Source of the DNA: Villigracilis sp024434165
GTDB lineage: Bacteria; Chloroflexota; Anaerolineae; Anaerolineales; Villigracilaceae
Direction of reading: 5' to 3'
DNA: 64,000 nucleotides
Assembly (NCBI GenBank): GCA_030263665.1
Contig: SZPK01000008.1
Location: 186,001-250,000 of the forward strand
Shown in pieces: positions 1-7,753 of the stretch. The position numbers and the translations under genes were made by a program. The notes under the pieces are model-generated. The model was given only the letters and a program-made list of their open reading frames with translations. It was not told where the DNA came from and made no database searches. The first letter of the stretch is position 1; each line of letters begins with the position of its first letter.

Positions 1-471
1 GTAATAATCAGGGTCAAAAATATTTGATTGAGGCTTTACTTCAATCTCAACTTGATATTTCAAAGTCACAGATGACTTCTTCAATCTTCCAACGCGGCTT
101 AGGACTTTTTGAAACGATACGGCGCTTTTTATCAGCTCTTTTTCTTCTTTGTCAACATCAGTCAGGTTTTCATCGATTATTTGGGAAAACATTTCACTTG
201 ACAAATATTCTGCCGAGACGCCTCCGAGGAAACTCTCGTGTATCAGACAAACCTTTTGAAAACCCGCCTTACGACCACGAACAAGGAAATATTTATCTGT
301 AAATATTGGTTCGATAGGAATAGTTATAACAAGTGGGGCAATTCGATAATCTTCATGATCGCTCACAAAAATCATTTCTTTGTCGCAATCCAACCCAGCA
401 AGGCCCAAGCCTTGCTTAAGGAACGATCTCTTATCGAATAGTTCAATCCAAAATGAATATAATGACTCCAT
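1..471 (-). CDS. Unknown third gene of a methyltransferase operon (C-terminus cut by window edge)
   Basis: I translated this directly from the minus strand. It stays open from an ATG at 471 to the window edge, giving at least 157 codons with no stop. The start lies 6 nt after the methyltransferase stop, and a GAGGGG stretch in that gap can serve as ribosome binding site, so the two genes are probably co-transcribed and coupled. The protein is soluble-looking with mixed charge. It has a basic patch near codons 75-80 (RGRKAG) and a Glu/Lys-rich stretch near codons 115-125. I recognise no catalytic motif. Base composition is AT-rich like the two upstream genes and unlike the rest of the window, which fits joint horizontal acquisition. 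Its position suggests an accessory part of the same modification or restriction locus; that is inference. The remainder lies outside the window. Confidence 0.6.
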   Translation of the reverse strand, partial: MESLYSFWIELFDKRSFLKQGLGLAGLDCDKEMIFVSDHEDYRIAPLVITIPIEPIFTDKYFLVRGRKAGFQKVCLIHESFLGGVSAEYLSSEMFSQIIDENLTDVDKEEKELIKSAVSFQKVLSRVGRLKKSSVTLKYQVEIEVKPQSNIFDPDYY

Positions 472-477
472 AACCCC

Positions 478-1347
478 TCACATCAAAGTCAGTTGAGTTA
501 ATTTTTCTTCTTCTCTCACCATTTTTTTATTTGCCTTAAGGGGAAGAGAGTAATTGGAGATAAAAAGCTCATTTCCTTTATCAGCCTTGCCTTGTTTGTA
601 ATTGTTCATTCCATACTGCAATTCCCATTCATAAATATTGGCGAATTCAAAATTCTTTCTGATTTCCGGGGAATCGTCATATGTGATCAACCATGAATGG
701 TCGCATTTTTTCATTGCAACAGCAAATTCATCGTGATTGAATTCAGTATGCAGAACGCCATTTTTTCCATATAACTTCGATTTAGCAGCTTTGTAATATG
801 GTGGATCTAAAAAAGTAAAAACGTTCTTTGAACCGCCGAAAAGCATCTCGCGATAATCTACATTAGTTATCTTTACCCCCTCCATAATCTCACCTAATTT
901 AGCCACTCGTTCAATCGAAGAATTTGTAAACCTGCCAACGAAAGCTAGTTGAGAATAACCACCCGCCTCAACCACTCCAGAAAACGTAATTCTGTTCAGA
1001 ACAAAAAAACGAACAGCACGTTCAAATTCCGATAATTTCCCAACGTCAATTTCGAGTAGTTCATCAAATAATTCCTGCCCATTTAATCTTTCTTTTTTTA
1101 CCTTTGCCACCTCGCGAGCAAGTTTTTCGGAATCAATCTGTGCCGATTTCCAAAAACAATACAATTCCGAATTTAGATCATTAATCCAATATTTCACTTT
1201 TGGAAATTTCTGTTTTAGGTAGATGAAAAAAGAGGCGCCCCCAACAAATGGTTCGCGGTACTCGTCAAACTCCTTTGGTATAAGGAGTTTCATTTGCTGA
1301 ACGGCGCGGGACTTGCCGCCAGGGTATCTTAGAGGGCTTTTAATCAT
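478..1347 (-). CDS. D12-class DNA adenine N6-methyltransferase
   Basis: It transfers a methyl group from SAM to adenine N6 in DNA, probably protecting sites cut by a partner nuclease. The protein is 289 residues. Near the N-terminus SPLRYPGGKS matches the D12/Dam family start, followed by the SAM-binding FxGG loop (EPFVGGASF). The catalytic motif IV FLDPPYY is in the second half. I start it at the ATG at 1347, directly before SPLRYPGGK and overlapping the end of the upstream gene by 8 nt (ATGATTAA), rather than at an ATG 33 nt upstream that would give a deeper overlap. The coupling with the upstream putative nuclease and the downstream unknown gene suggests a restriction-modification operon. 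The region is AT-rich relative to its neighbours. Target sequence cannot be read from the protein; GATC specificity would only be a guess. Confidence 0.88.
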   Translation of the reverse strand: MIKSPLRYPGGKSRAVQQMKLLIPKEFDEYREPFVGGASFFIYLKQKFPKVKYWINDLNSELYCFWKSAQIDSEKLAREVAKVKKERLNGQELFDELLEIDVGKLSEFERAVRFFVLNRITFSGVVEAGGYSQLAFVGRFTNSSIERVAKLGEIMEGVKITNVDYREMLFGGSKNVFTFLDPPYYKAAKSKLYGKNGVLHTEFNHDEFAVAMKKCDHSWLITYDDSPEIRKNFEFANIYEWELQYGMNNYKQGKADKGNELFISNYSLPLKANKKMVREEEKLTQLTLM

Positions 1348-2479
1348 GCTCTTTTTCGTTTGAGGAAATAAGAATTTCAAGTTTCTGGTTGTGTGCAGCT
1401 TCTTGGTTCATCTTTCTTATAATCGCAATCTCTCTGGCTGTACAGGCATTCTTATTGAGGATAAAGAAACTACTCAATTCGCCTTCACTGCACGGCATAG
1501 ATAAAGCCCCTCTTACTTTCCTTCCGGTTAATTTGAGGCGAGAACGAAACCTAACAGGGGCGAAATTTAATTTAAGTGTGTGTAAGTTAGAATACAGAAT
1601 CAATTTAAACAAACCATCTTTGACATCAGAAAGGCTTGGCAGGAACCCTCTGGTAGAGTTTTTTGATTCCTGTATCACATAAATATCACCTTCTTGCACA
1701 ACTTCATCAGCCGTCAGGTAGTATGTTCCACCAAGATAATTTTCTATTTTGAAGGTAGCCTTTACGCCATCCGCCAAATATTCGAAGCTGTGTAATGTTT
1801 GAGTTTCGCGAACCGACGCGCCTCTGGAACCGCGAAGTGAAATGTCTTTGAATTTCAAAAAATCCCTCATAATCGTCGCAAGATATTGTTCCTGTATATT
1901 TCGATCATGCATTAAGACGCCTGTCTTCCGGGATATCTTTTCATAACTATCCAAGGCGTTTTTGTAAATATCCACAAAACTGTCTTCAATTAGAGTTCTA
2001 TTCCAGTGCAAGGCGCTTTGCTTATACTGGCTAATTCTTAATATCTGATCGTTGACTATTTTGATATTAAATTCTTGGCTGGTAATTTTATTTTTTGAGG
2101 ATTGTAAAGGTCTGGTGTTTTTTACTGCACGGTCATAGTAAGCTAAAACTATATAAACATTCAATAGATTCATCCATGACACTGTAGAGTATTGAATCCT
2201 ATCCAAATCGCCGTCTAAGCCTTCATCTTTCAGCACGGGAATAATTGTTAACCGCATTGGAGAATTAAAAGTGTTGTAAAGTCTTTCAAAGGGATAACTT
2301 CGAGTTCTTTTCGGAGACACCCACTTTGAGTAAGCAAATTCGCCATTTGGCATTATTATTTTTCCAGAGGTTCCAACTCTATTGATGTCAAAGCCATTAA
2401 AGTCATACTCTGGTAAATTTTCGGCTAGATATGCCCTGTATTGAACATCCTTAATAAATCCCTCAAAACTTAGAGTCAT
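1340..2479 (-). CDS. Putative restriction endonuclease-like protein upstream of a DNA methylase
   Basis: It is a 379-residue soluble protein of no family I can name with certainty. Around residues 264-273 there is GDIYVIQESK, an Asp, a hydrophobic strand and then E-x-K. This is the pattern expected of a PD-(D/E)xK nuclease core, and it is followed by a helix rich in Lys and Leu. With the overlapping methyltransferase gene downstream, a type II restriction enzyme is the most economical reading, but no experimental homologue is claimed. I chose the ATG at 2479 (MTLSFEG), which has a GGAG 11 nt upstream. A TTG at 2554 would add 25 residues. A TATACT box on the minus strand at 2574-2579 is a plausible operon promoter. 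Codon use and AT content match the two following genes and differ from the chromosomal background. Confidence 0.5.
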   Translation of the reverse strand: MTLSFEGFIKDVQYRAYLAENLPEYDFNGFDINRVGTSGKIIMPNGEFAYSKWVSPKRTRSYPFERLYNTFNSPMRLTIIPVLKDEGLDGDLDRIQYSTVSWMNLLNVYIVLAYYDRAVKNTRPLQSSKNKITSQEFNIKIVNDQILRISQYKQSALHWNRTLIEDSFVDIYKNALDSYEKISRKTGVLMHDRNIQEQYLATIMRDFLKFKDISLRGSRGASVRETQTLHSFEYLADGVKATFKIENYLGGTYYLTADEVVQEGDIYVIQESKNSTRGFLPSLSDVKDGLFKLILYSNLHTLKLNFAPVRFRSRLKLTGRKVRGALSMPCSEGELSSFFILNKNACTAREIAIIRKMNQEAAHNQKLEILISSNEKEHD

Positions 2480-2573
2480 AGATACTTTGTCTCCAGAAAT
2501 TCGCTGAAAGGCCTTTGTCAACAAATTCTTCAAAAATCGGATTGTTTTTCTCAAATCTCACCTATGGATCAGC

Positions 2574-2627
2574 AGTATAACAGCACTCTTCCACCCCTCA
2601 CAACCCGAAGGGATTTTCCGTTATACT
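2574..2627. promoter_or_regulatory. Divergent promoters between the restriction-modification operon and the hydrolase
   Basis: On the minus strand TATACT at 2579-2574 can drive the putative nuclease operon. On the plus strand TATACT at 2622-2627 lies 7 nt before the hydrolase ATG, so that mRNA would be leaderless. No strong -35 box is evident for either. Confidence 0.5.
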
Positions 2628-2634
2628 CGCGCCC

Positions 2635-3501
2635 ATGCGCAGTCAATTCATCGAGACCAACGGCGTCAAACTCCATGTCGTGACCGACGGACCCGAAGAC
2701 GGGACGCCGGTCATTTTATTACACGGATTTCCCGAATTCCACTACGGATGGCGCAGGCAGATTCCCGCGCTGGCAGAGGCGGGTTTCCGGGTCATCGTAC
2801 CGGACCAGCGGGGATACCATCTCTCCGACAAGCCGAAGGGCGTGCGCATGTACAGGGTGGATATTCTGGCGCAGGACGTCATCGGTCTGCTCGATCATTT
2901 TGGAATTCAAAAAGCGCGGATCGCAGGACACGATTGGGGCGCGATGATCGCATGGACGCTGGCGCTGAATCACCCCGGGCGGCTGGCGAAACTCGCCATT
3001 CTCAATGTGCCTCATCCCGATGTGATAACGCGCTTTGTGCTGGAAAACAGCTGCCAGCGCAGGAAATCCTGGTATGTTTTCTTCTTCCAGATTCCCTTCC
3101 TGGTGGAATGGATTCTCCGCCGAAACAACCACCGCAACCTCGCGCGGATGCTGGTCGGTTCGGGGCGCAAAAGCACGTTTACAAAAGCGGATATCGGGGA
3201 ATACCGCAAAGCCTGGTCCCAGCCCGGCGCGTTGACCGCCATGCTGAACTGGTATCGCGCCATCGTCCGCGGGAGCGTGCGATATGCCTTCCAAAGGAAC
3301 CGCATCCCTGCGCGGCGGGTGAATGTCCCCGTGTTGATTCTGTGGGGGAAGAACGATGTGGCGCTCAGCCATGAAATGATACAGCCTTCACTGGACTTGT
3401 GCGATAACGGCGAAGCCGTCCTGTTCGAGCACGCCACGCATTGGGTTCAGCACGATGAAGCCAGTGAGGTCAACAAACGATTGATCGGGTTTTTGAGGTA
3501 A
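2635..3501 (+). CDS. Alpha/beta-fold hydrolase, epoxide hydrolase-like
   Basis: This 288-residue hydrolase of the alpha/beta fold resembles soluble epoxide hydrolases and haloalkane dehalogenases. HGFPEF near residue 30 is the oxyanion-hole HGxP motif. GHDWGA near residue 99 carries an Asp nucleophile rather than Ser, which favours epoxide hydrolase or dehalogenase chemistry. WGKND near residue 240 can hold the acid residue and HATHWVQ near the end the catalytic His. A cap domain fits the middle third. There is no signal peptide, so it should be cytoplasmic. The ATG follows a TATACT box by 7 nt with no Shine-Dalgarno sequence. The next gene starts 3 nt after the stop, so the two are probably co-transcribed. 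The natural substrate is unknown. Confidence 0.85.
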   Translation: MRSQFIETNGVKLHVVTDGPEDGTPVILLHGFPEFHYGWRRQIPALAEAGFRVIVPDQRGYHLSDKPKGVRMYRVDILAQDVIGLLDHFGIQKARIAGHDWGAMIAWTLALNHPGRLAKLAILNVPHPDVITRFVLENSCQRRKSWYVFFFQIPFLVEWILRRNNHRNLARMLVGSGRKSTFTKADIGEYRKAWSQPGALTAMLNWYRAIVRGSVRYAFQRNRIPARRVNVPVLILWGKNDVALSHEMIQPSLDLCDNGEAVLFEHATHWVQHDEASEVNKRLIGFLR

Positions 3502-3504
3502 TCC

Positions 3505-4359
3505 ATGCCAACTGCCGCCCTCATTCTGCTTTTCCTTTCCGCCTCCATGCACGCGCTGTGGAACTTCCTGCTCAAGAATGCGGAGGAAAAATATATTGCC
3601 ATGGGCTGGCAAACAATCCTGAGCGGCATCCTCGCCTTGGGGGTGATGTTCTATTCCGGTTTGCCGCCCAGGGAGATGTGGGGGTTTGCCGTCGTCAGCA
3701 TGCTGCTCGAAGCGATCTATTTCATCCTGCTGTGCATCGCCTACAGCGACCACGATTTCTCGCTGGTATACCCCATTGCGCGCGGAGGCGCTCCCGCCCT
3801 GCTGGTGGCATGGACGGCCATCTTTTTGCAGGAAAGGTTGACGACCGGCGGGTACATCGGTCTTGCGATGATCACGATTGGCATGATGGTCATCGGCGCG
3901 ACGGCTCTTCTGCAAAGCAAAGGGGAAAAACTCCATTTGAAAGGCGTGTTCACCGCGCTGGCGGTGGCGCTGGTCATTTCGCTCTATACCTTCATTGACG
4001 GCTTTGCCGTCAGGAACGGACCCGTCCTGCCGTACGGGTTGTCCATGTTCGTGATGGTTCCGTTCGTGACGACGCCCTACATCACCCACCACTACGGCTG
4101 GGAGTCGTTCGTTCGGGTATGGAAGACCAACCGCAATTATCTTCTGATGGGCGGCGTGCTGGGACTGGTCGCCTACATGCTGGCGCTGTTTGCCTACACC
4201 TTCGCGCCGCTCAGTTATTCGGGCGCGATCCGCGAAGTAAGCGCGGTGATTGGGGCGTTCCTCGGCTGGCGCTTCCTCAATGAGCAGATGGGCGGGGTGC
4301 GGGTGGCCGGCTCGGCAATCGTCTTCGCCGGGGTGATGGTGATCGCGATCTTTGGATGA
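3505..4359 (+). CDS. EamA/DMT-family membrane transporter
   Basis: This 284-residue protein consists almost wholly of hydrophobic helices, about ten by eye, arranged as two EamA-type halves. It looks like a drug/metabolite-superfamily permease of the inner membrane. The first half starts LILLFLSASMHALWNFLLK and the second half carries the usual Gly/Ala-rich helices ending FLNEQMGG near the C-terminus, a feature seen in EamA proteins. It starts 3 nt after the hydrolase stop and precedes a NUDIX gene by 26 nt, so it probably belongs to a three-gene transcript. The solute and the direction of transport cannot be told from sequence. Export of a small metabolite is common for the family. Confidence 0.82.
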   Translation: MPTAALILLFLSASMHALWNFLLKNAEEKYIAMGWQTILSGILALGVMFYSGLPPREMWGFAVVSMLLEAIYFILLCIAYSDHDFSLVYPIARGGAPALLVAWTAIFLQERLTTGGYIGLAMITIGMMVIGATALLQSKGEKLHLKGVFTALAVALVISLYTFIDGFAVRNGPVLPYGLSMFVMVPFVTTPYITHHYGWESFVRVWKTNRNYLLMGGVLGLVAYMLALFAYTFAPLSYSGAIREVSAVIGAFLGWRFLNEQMGGVRVAGSAIVFAGVMVIAIFG

Positions 4360-4385
4360 ACGGTTTTTAGAGAGGAAACGACACC

Positions 4386-4805
4386 ATGACAGACCAGGTT
4401 TTCCCCGAACCGACGGTGGGAGTCTTTATTTTCAACCCGGCAGGCGAGATTCTGCTCTTGAAGAGCCACAAATGGCCCGGCAAATATGTCGTGCCCGGCG
4501 GGCATGTGGAGTTGGGCGAGCGCATCGAAGAGGCGGTCGTCCGCGAGGCAAAGGAGGAGACCGGGCTGGACGTGTACGATTTGAAGTTCGTCATGTTTCA
4601 GCAGTGCATTTACGACCCTGCCTTTTGGAAACCCCGGCATTTCATCTTCTTCGAGTACGCCTGCCGGGCGGATTCGCTCGAAGTGAGGCTGAACCACGAA
4701 GCGCAGGAACATGCCTGGGTCCGGTTGGAGGCGGCTCTTCATCTGCCGTTGGATTCGTACACGCGGACGGTCATCGAGAAAATAATCGCAGGAAATTTGT
4801 CATGA
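4386..4805 (+). CDS. NUDIX hydrolase
   Basis: This 139-residue single-domain NUDIX protein hydrolyses a nucleoside diphosphate linked to another moiety, using divalent metal. The Nudix box is complete: it opens GGHVELGE at about residue 39 and continues to REAKEETGL, with the REXXEE core that binds metal. The rest is the usual alpha/beta sandwich, and the length is normal for the family. GAGAGGAAA upstream of the ATG can serve as ribosome binding site. It is the third gene in a compact run after the hydrolase and the EamA permease. The substrate is not predictable; house-cleaning of damaged nucleotides or cleavage of nucleotide sugars are both possible. Confidence 0.9.
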   Translation: MTDQVFPEPTVGVFIFNPAGEILLLKSHKWPGKYVVPGGHVELGERIEEAVVREAKEETGLDVYDLKFVMFQQCIYDPAFWKPRHFIFFEYACRADSLEVRLNHEAQEHAWVRLEAALHLPLDSYTRTVIEKIIAGNLS

Positions 4806-4836
4806 TTTTCAGTCAGTTTACAGTTACAAAAAACCA

Positions 4837-4865
4837 TTGCATCCCTCCCTAAAAGTGAGTAAGAT
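4837..4865 (+). promoter_or_regulatory. Promoter of the leader peptide-aminotransferase unit
   Basis: TTGCAT at 4837-4842 and TAAGAT at 4860-4865 are 17 nt apart. The first ATG of the leader reading frame begins 9 nt after the -10 box, so the leader mRNA would have little or no 5' untranslated region. Confidence 0.5.
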
Positions 4866-4874
4866 AGGGTTGCC

Positions 4875-4985
4875 ATGATGTTAATTCTGGCGTTACGTTT
4901 TTTGGGCATCCTATTGCCCCTGGTCAGCCTGCCTGACGGGTACCCGCGTACCTGTCAGGCTTTTTTATCTCTCTTCAAGGAGTGA
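4875..4985 (+). CDS. Leu-rich leader peptide overlapping an attenuator terminator
   Basis: This 36-codon reading frame was found by direct translation. It begins MMLILALRFLGILLPLVSLP, so 11 of the first 19 residues are Leu, Ile or Val. The Leu codons include TTA twice and CTA once, which should be uncommon in this GC-rich genome. There is no Shine-Dalgarno sequence and the ATG sits about 9 nt after a -10 box, as expected for a leaderless leader peptide. Codons 19-31 run through a perfect intrinsic terminator, and the TGA stop at 4983-4985 lies between the ribosome binding site and the ATG of the aminotransferase. The layout matches branched-chain amino acid attenuators (ilv/leu type). I am confident of the geometry and less so of the regulatory role. 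Confidence 0.7.
   Translation: MMLILALRFLGILLPLVSLPDGYPRTCQAFLSLFKE
4904..4966 (+). terminator. Attenuator: terminator hairpin with competing stems, upstream of aminotransferase
   Basis: The terminator stem pairs GCCTGAC at 4931-4937 with GTCAGGC at 4954-4960, continues through a G-U pair to GGTAC/GTACC (4939-4943 and 4948-4952) around a 4-nt loop, and is followed by TTTTTT at 4961-4966. GTCAG at 4923-4927 can pair instead with CTGAC at 4933-4937, which would break the terminator. GGGCA at 4904-4908 pairs with TGCCC at 4915-4919 as a possible pause stem. Leucine starvation stalling a ribosome in the leader would favour the competing stem. Confidence 0.75.
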
Positions 4986-4987
4986 AA

Positions 4988-6223
4988 ATGCAAACACCGT
5001 GGGAGTATCGCTACGCACATCGCACACAGAAAATGGGAAGTTCAGTCATCCGTGAACTGTTGAAATTGACCGAACAGCCCGATATCATCTCCTTTGCGGG
5101 GGGGCTGCCTGCGCCGGAGGTCTTCCCGGTAAAGGAATTTCAGGAGGCGTGCAATCGCGTTTTGACCGATCACGGCGCGCAGGCGCTGCAATACAGCACC
5201 ACCGAGGGGTATCGTCCGCTGCGGGAGATGATCGCCCGCCACACCGAACGTTACAGCGTGCATGTGACGCCGGAAAATATCCTGATCACGTCCGGTTCGC
5301 AGCAAGCGCTGGATTTCATCGGAAGGCTGTTCATCAACCGCGGCGATTATGTGGTGGTGGAATCGCCCACCTATCTCGGCGCGTTGCAGGCATGGAACGC
5401 CTACGGGGCGCAATACATTTCGGTGCGCGCGGACGAGCACGGCATGATCGTGGATGAACTGGAAGCCGCGCTTCGCATCGGACCGAAGTTCATCTACGTC
5501 CTCCCGAACTTTCAGAACCCGTCGGGTTCGACCCTCAGCCTCGAGCGGCGCAAAAAACTGGTGGAACTCGCCGATAAATACGGCGTGCCGATCATCGAGG
5601 ACGACCCGTATGGTCAACTGCGCTACGACGGTGAGCACATCCCCGGCGTGGTGATGCTGGACAGCCAGTACCGCAACGACGACGACGGCGAATACACCGG
5701 CAACGTCATCTACCTGAGCACGTTTTCGAAACTGCTCGCGCCGGGTCTGCGCCTGGCGTGGGTGATCGCTCCCACCACTGTCATTCAACGGCTGGTGATG
5801 ACCAAGCAAGCCGCCGACCTGCACACTTCCTCGTTCAACCAGCAGGTGGCGTACGAAGTGGGCAAGGGCGGTTTCCTCGACGAGCACGTCAAGGTCATCC
5901 GCGCCACGTACAAGGAACGCCGCGATGTAATGCTCGAAATGATGGACGAGATGTTCCCGCCTGAAATGCGCTGGACGAGACCGGCGGGCGGCATGTTCCT
6001 ATGGGGTATGATGCCCGAAGGCGTGGATGCAGCAGAGGTGCTGAAGATCGCCATCGAACGCAAGGTGGCATTCGTGCCGGGGGCGTCTTTCCACCCGAAC
6101 GGCGGCGGGGCAAATACCATGCGCATTAACTTCTCGTATTCCAACCCGGATACCATCCGTGAAGGAATCACGCGGCTTGGAGCCACGCTGAAGGAAGTGC
6201 TGAAGAAGAACGGGTATCATTAG
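4988..6223 (+). CDS. PLP-dependent fold-type I aminotransferase (LysN/valine-aminotransferase-like)
   Basis: This 411-residue cytoplasmic aminotransferase of the subgroup that includes 2-aminoadipate (LysN), kynurenine and branched-chain enzymes exchanges an amino group between an amino acid and a 2-oxo acid through PLP. IISFAGGLPAPEVFP near the start is typical of this subgroup. YVLPNFQNPSG and EDDPYG carry the cofactor-binding Asn and Asp, and STFSKLLAPGLRLAW holds the Schiff-base Lys. I start at the ATG at 4988 because AAGGAG at 4977-4982 is 5 nt upstream, whereas a GTG at 4982 would overlap that site. The Leu-rich attenuator before it suggests that the physiological role is in leucine or other branched-chain amino acid synthesis; this is inference from regulation, not from the active site. 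Confidence 0.9.
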   Translation: MQTPWEYRYAHRTQKMGSSVIRELLKLTEQPDIISFAGGLPAPEVFPVKEFQEACNRVLTDHGAQALQYSTTEGYRPLREMIARHTERYSVHVTPENILITSGSQQALDFIGRLFINRGDYVVVESPTYLGALQAWNAYGAQYISVRADEHGMIVDELEAALRIGPKFIYVLPNFQNPSGSTLSLERRKKLVELADKYGVPIIEDDPYGQLRYDGEHIPGVVMLDSQYRNDDDGEYTGNVIYLSTFSKLLAPGLRLAWVIAPTTVIQRLVMTKQAADLHTSSFNQQVAYEVGKGGFLDEHVKVIRATYKERRDVMLEMMDEMFPPEMRWTRPAGGMFLWGMMPEGVDAAEVLKIAIERKVAFVPGASFHPNGGGANTMRINFSYSNPDTIREGITRLGATLKEVLKKNGYH

Positions 6224-6246
6224 CCCGTGAAAATGCAGCAAACGAA

Positions 6247-6276
6247 AAGACTTGCCCGCAAAGGCAAGTCTTTTTT
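6247..6276. terminator. Bidirectional intrinsic terminator
   Basis: AAGACTTGCC at 6247-6256 pairs with GGCAAGTCTT at 6263-6272, with T-runs on both strands. It lies between the convergent aminotransferase and malic enzyme genes. Confidence 0.9.
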
Positions 6277-6318
6277 ATCGTCAATCGTCCCTGGTCTACG
6301 GTCCACCATCCACCATCT
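6277..6318. repeat. Heptanucleotide-period array, 6 units
   Basis: The sequence divides exactly into ATCGTCA, ATCGTCC, CTGGTCT, ACGGTCC, ACCATCC and ACCATCT. It fills the space between the terminator and the malic enzyme stop codon at 6317-6319. Confidence 0.75.
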
Positions 6319-7666
6319 ACTCTTCCACATACGGCACATAATCGGCGCGGGCGATGCCCTGCTTGATGGCGGTCTCCGCCACGGCGCGCGCCACCGCGCG
6401 ATGAACCTTTTTATCCAGCGGGTTCGGCACCAGTTCGCCGGGCGGCGTCATCCCGGCAATCGTCGTTGCCGCCGCCAACAGCATCTCATGCGTGATGCGC
6501 GGGGCGTTTGCATCCACCGCGCCGCGAAAGATGCCGGGGAATCCCAGCACGTTATTCACAGACTTTCCATCCGCCGCGAACGCCGCGCCGCGTTCCATCG
6601 CCGTTTCGGGGTCAATCTCCGCATTCGGGTTGGAGAGCGCCAGGATGACCTGTCCCTTGCGCACCATCTCCGGCTTGATGAGGTTCGGCGCGCCGGTGGT
6701 GGCGATTACGATATCGCACTTCTCCATGATTTCCTTCAAATTGGATTTGACCCCGCCCGCCTTTTGGAATCGTTCCAACGCTTCGGGACTCAGATCCGCG
6801 CCGTAGACCGGGTTGCCCGTCAAACGCATCAACATCCGACCGATGGCATGTCCGGCTGCCCCAAGCCCCACCTGCCCGACGACGGCTTTGTTCAAATCCA
6901 TGCCGGTTTCGCGCGTGGCAACCATCAACGCTGCGGTGGCAACGACCGCCGTGCCGTGCTGGTCATCGTGCATGACGGGAATATCGAGCATGGCTTGCAG
7001 GCGCTCCTCGATCCCGAAGCAGCGCGGCGCGGAAATATCCTCCAGTTGAATCGCGGCGAAGGTCGGCGCGATGGCGGCTACCGTGCGGACGATCTCATCC
7101 GGGTCTTTGGTGTTCAGCAAAATCGGAATGCCCGAAAGCCCCACGAGCGTTTCCATGAGCATGGCTTTGCCTTCCATCACGGGCATGCCCGCCAGCGGAC
7201 CGATGTCGCCCAGCCCCAGCACCGCCGTCCCGTCGGTGACGATGGCGACCATGTGGCTGATGCTGGTGTACAGCCGCGCCTGCGAAGGGTCCCTTGCGAT
7301 GCGCGTGCAGACCTCCGCCACGCCGGGGGTGTAGACGCGCCGCAGGGTGGTCAGCGATTCGATGGGATAGCGCGAACGGATGGCGATCTTGCCCTTCTGG
7401 TGCAGTTCCAGTACCTCGTCGCGCACTTCAAGGATCTTCGTTCCTTCGTTGTTTTCCATGGCCGCCAGCACGGCGGCAAGACTTTGTTCATCTTCGGCAG
7501 CGATGGTGATGTCGCGCACCACATGCCGGGAGGTTTCGGTCAATAAAACGATACTGCCGGTATTCCCGCCCGCTTCGGCGATGGCGGTCAACAGCCGCGC
7601 CAGCACGCCCTTTTTCTGTGAATTACGCACACGTACGATTCGGATGATCTTTCGTTCCCAGGCCAT
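6317..7666 (-). CDS. NAD(P)-dependent malic enzyme with N-terminal ACT domain
   Basis: It oxidatively decarboxylates malate to pyruvate and CO2. Of its 449 residues, about 1-80 form an ACT-type regulatory domain (IIRIVRVRNSQKKGVL onward). The catalytic part begins with YTPGVAEVC near residue 112. The metal- and substrate-binding motifs LEDISAPRCF and DDQHGTA are present, and GLGAAG marks the Rossmann dinucleotide site. The C-terminal IPNP-like region is ELVPNPLDKKVH. The domain order is that of the compact bacterial malic enzymes with an ACT domain, which suggests allosteric control by an amino acid or other small ligand. AAGGAG lies 5 nt before the ATG. The gene is transcribed alone and converges on the aminotransferase. 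Cofactor preference between NAD and NADP cannot be decided here. Confidence 0.92.
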   Translation of the reverse strand: MAWERKIIRIVRVRNSQKKGVLARLLTAIAEAGGNTGSIVLLTETSRHVVRDITIAAEDEQSLAAVLAAMENNEGTKILEVRDEVLELHQKGKIAIRSRYPIESLTTLRRVYTPGVAEVCTRIARDPSQARLYTSISHMVAIVTDGTAVLGLGDIGPLAGMPVMEGKAMLMETLVGLSGIPILLNTKDPDEIVRTVAAIAPTFAAIQLEDISAPRCFGIEERLQAMLDIPVMHDDQHGTAVVATAALMVATRETGMDLNKAVVGQVGLGAAGHAIGRMLMRLTGNPVYGADLSPEALERFQKAGGVKSNLKEIMEKCDIVIATTGAPNLIKPEMVRKGQVILALSNPNAEIDPETAMERGAAFAADGKSVNNVLGFPGIFRGAVDANAPRITHEMLLAAATTIAGMTPPGELVPNPLDKKVHRAVARAVAETAIKQGIARADYVPYVEE

Positions 7667-7753
7667 GGTGTCTCCTTTTGTTCACATCCATTTTAATGCG
7701 AATACCGCGAAAAGGTTTCGCGGCATTCGTCTCTGCTTCGAGGTTGTAGGGGG

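Noticed and set aside
1..441. Short plus-strand open frames at 24-302 and 238-441
   Set aside because: The minus strand has a single frame open over the full 471 nt, with a start coupled to the methylase stop. The plus frames have no ribosome binding site.
4931..4966. Simple terminator of the NUDIX gene
   Set aside because: It lies more than 120 nt after the NUDIX stop, behind a promoter and inside a Leu-rich leader frame. Attenuation explains more of the layout, though a dual role is possible.
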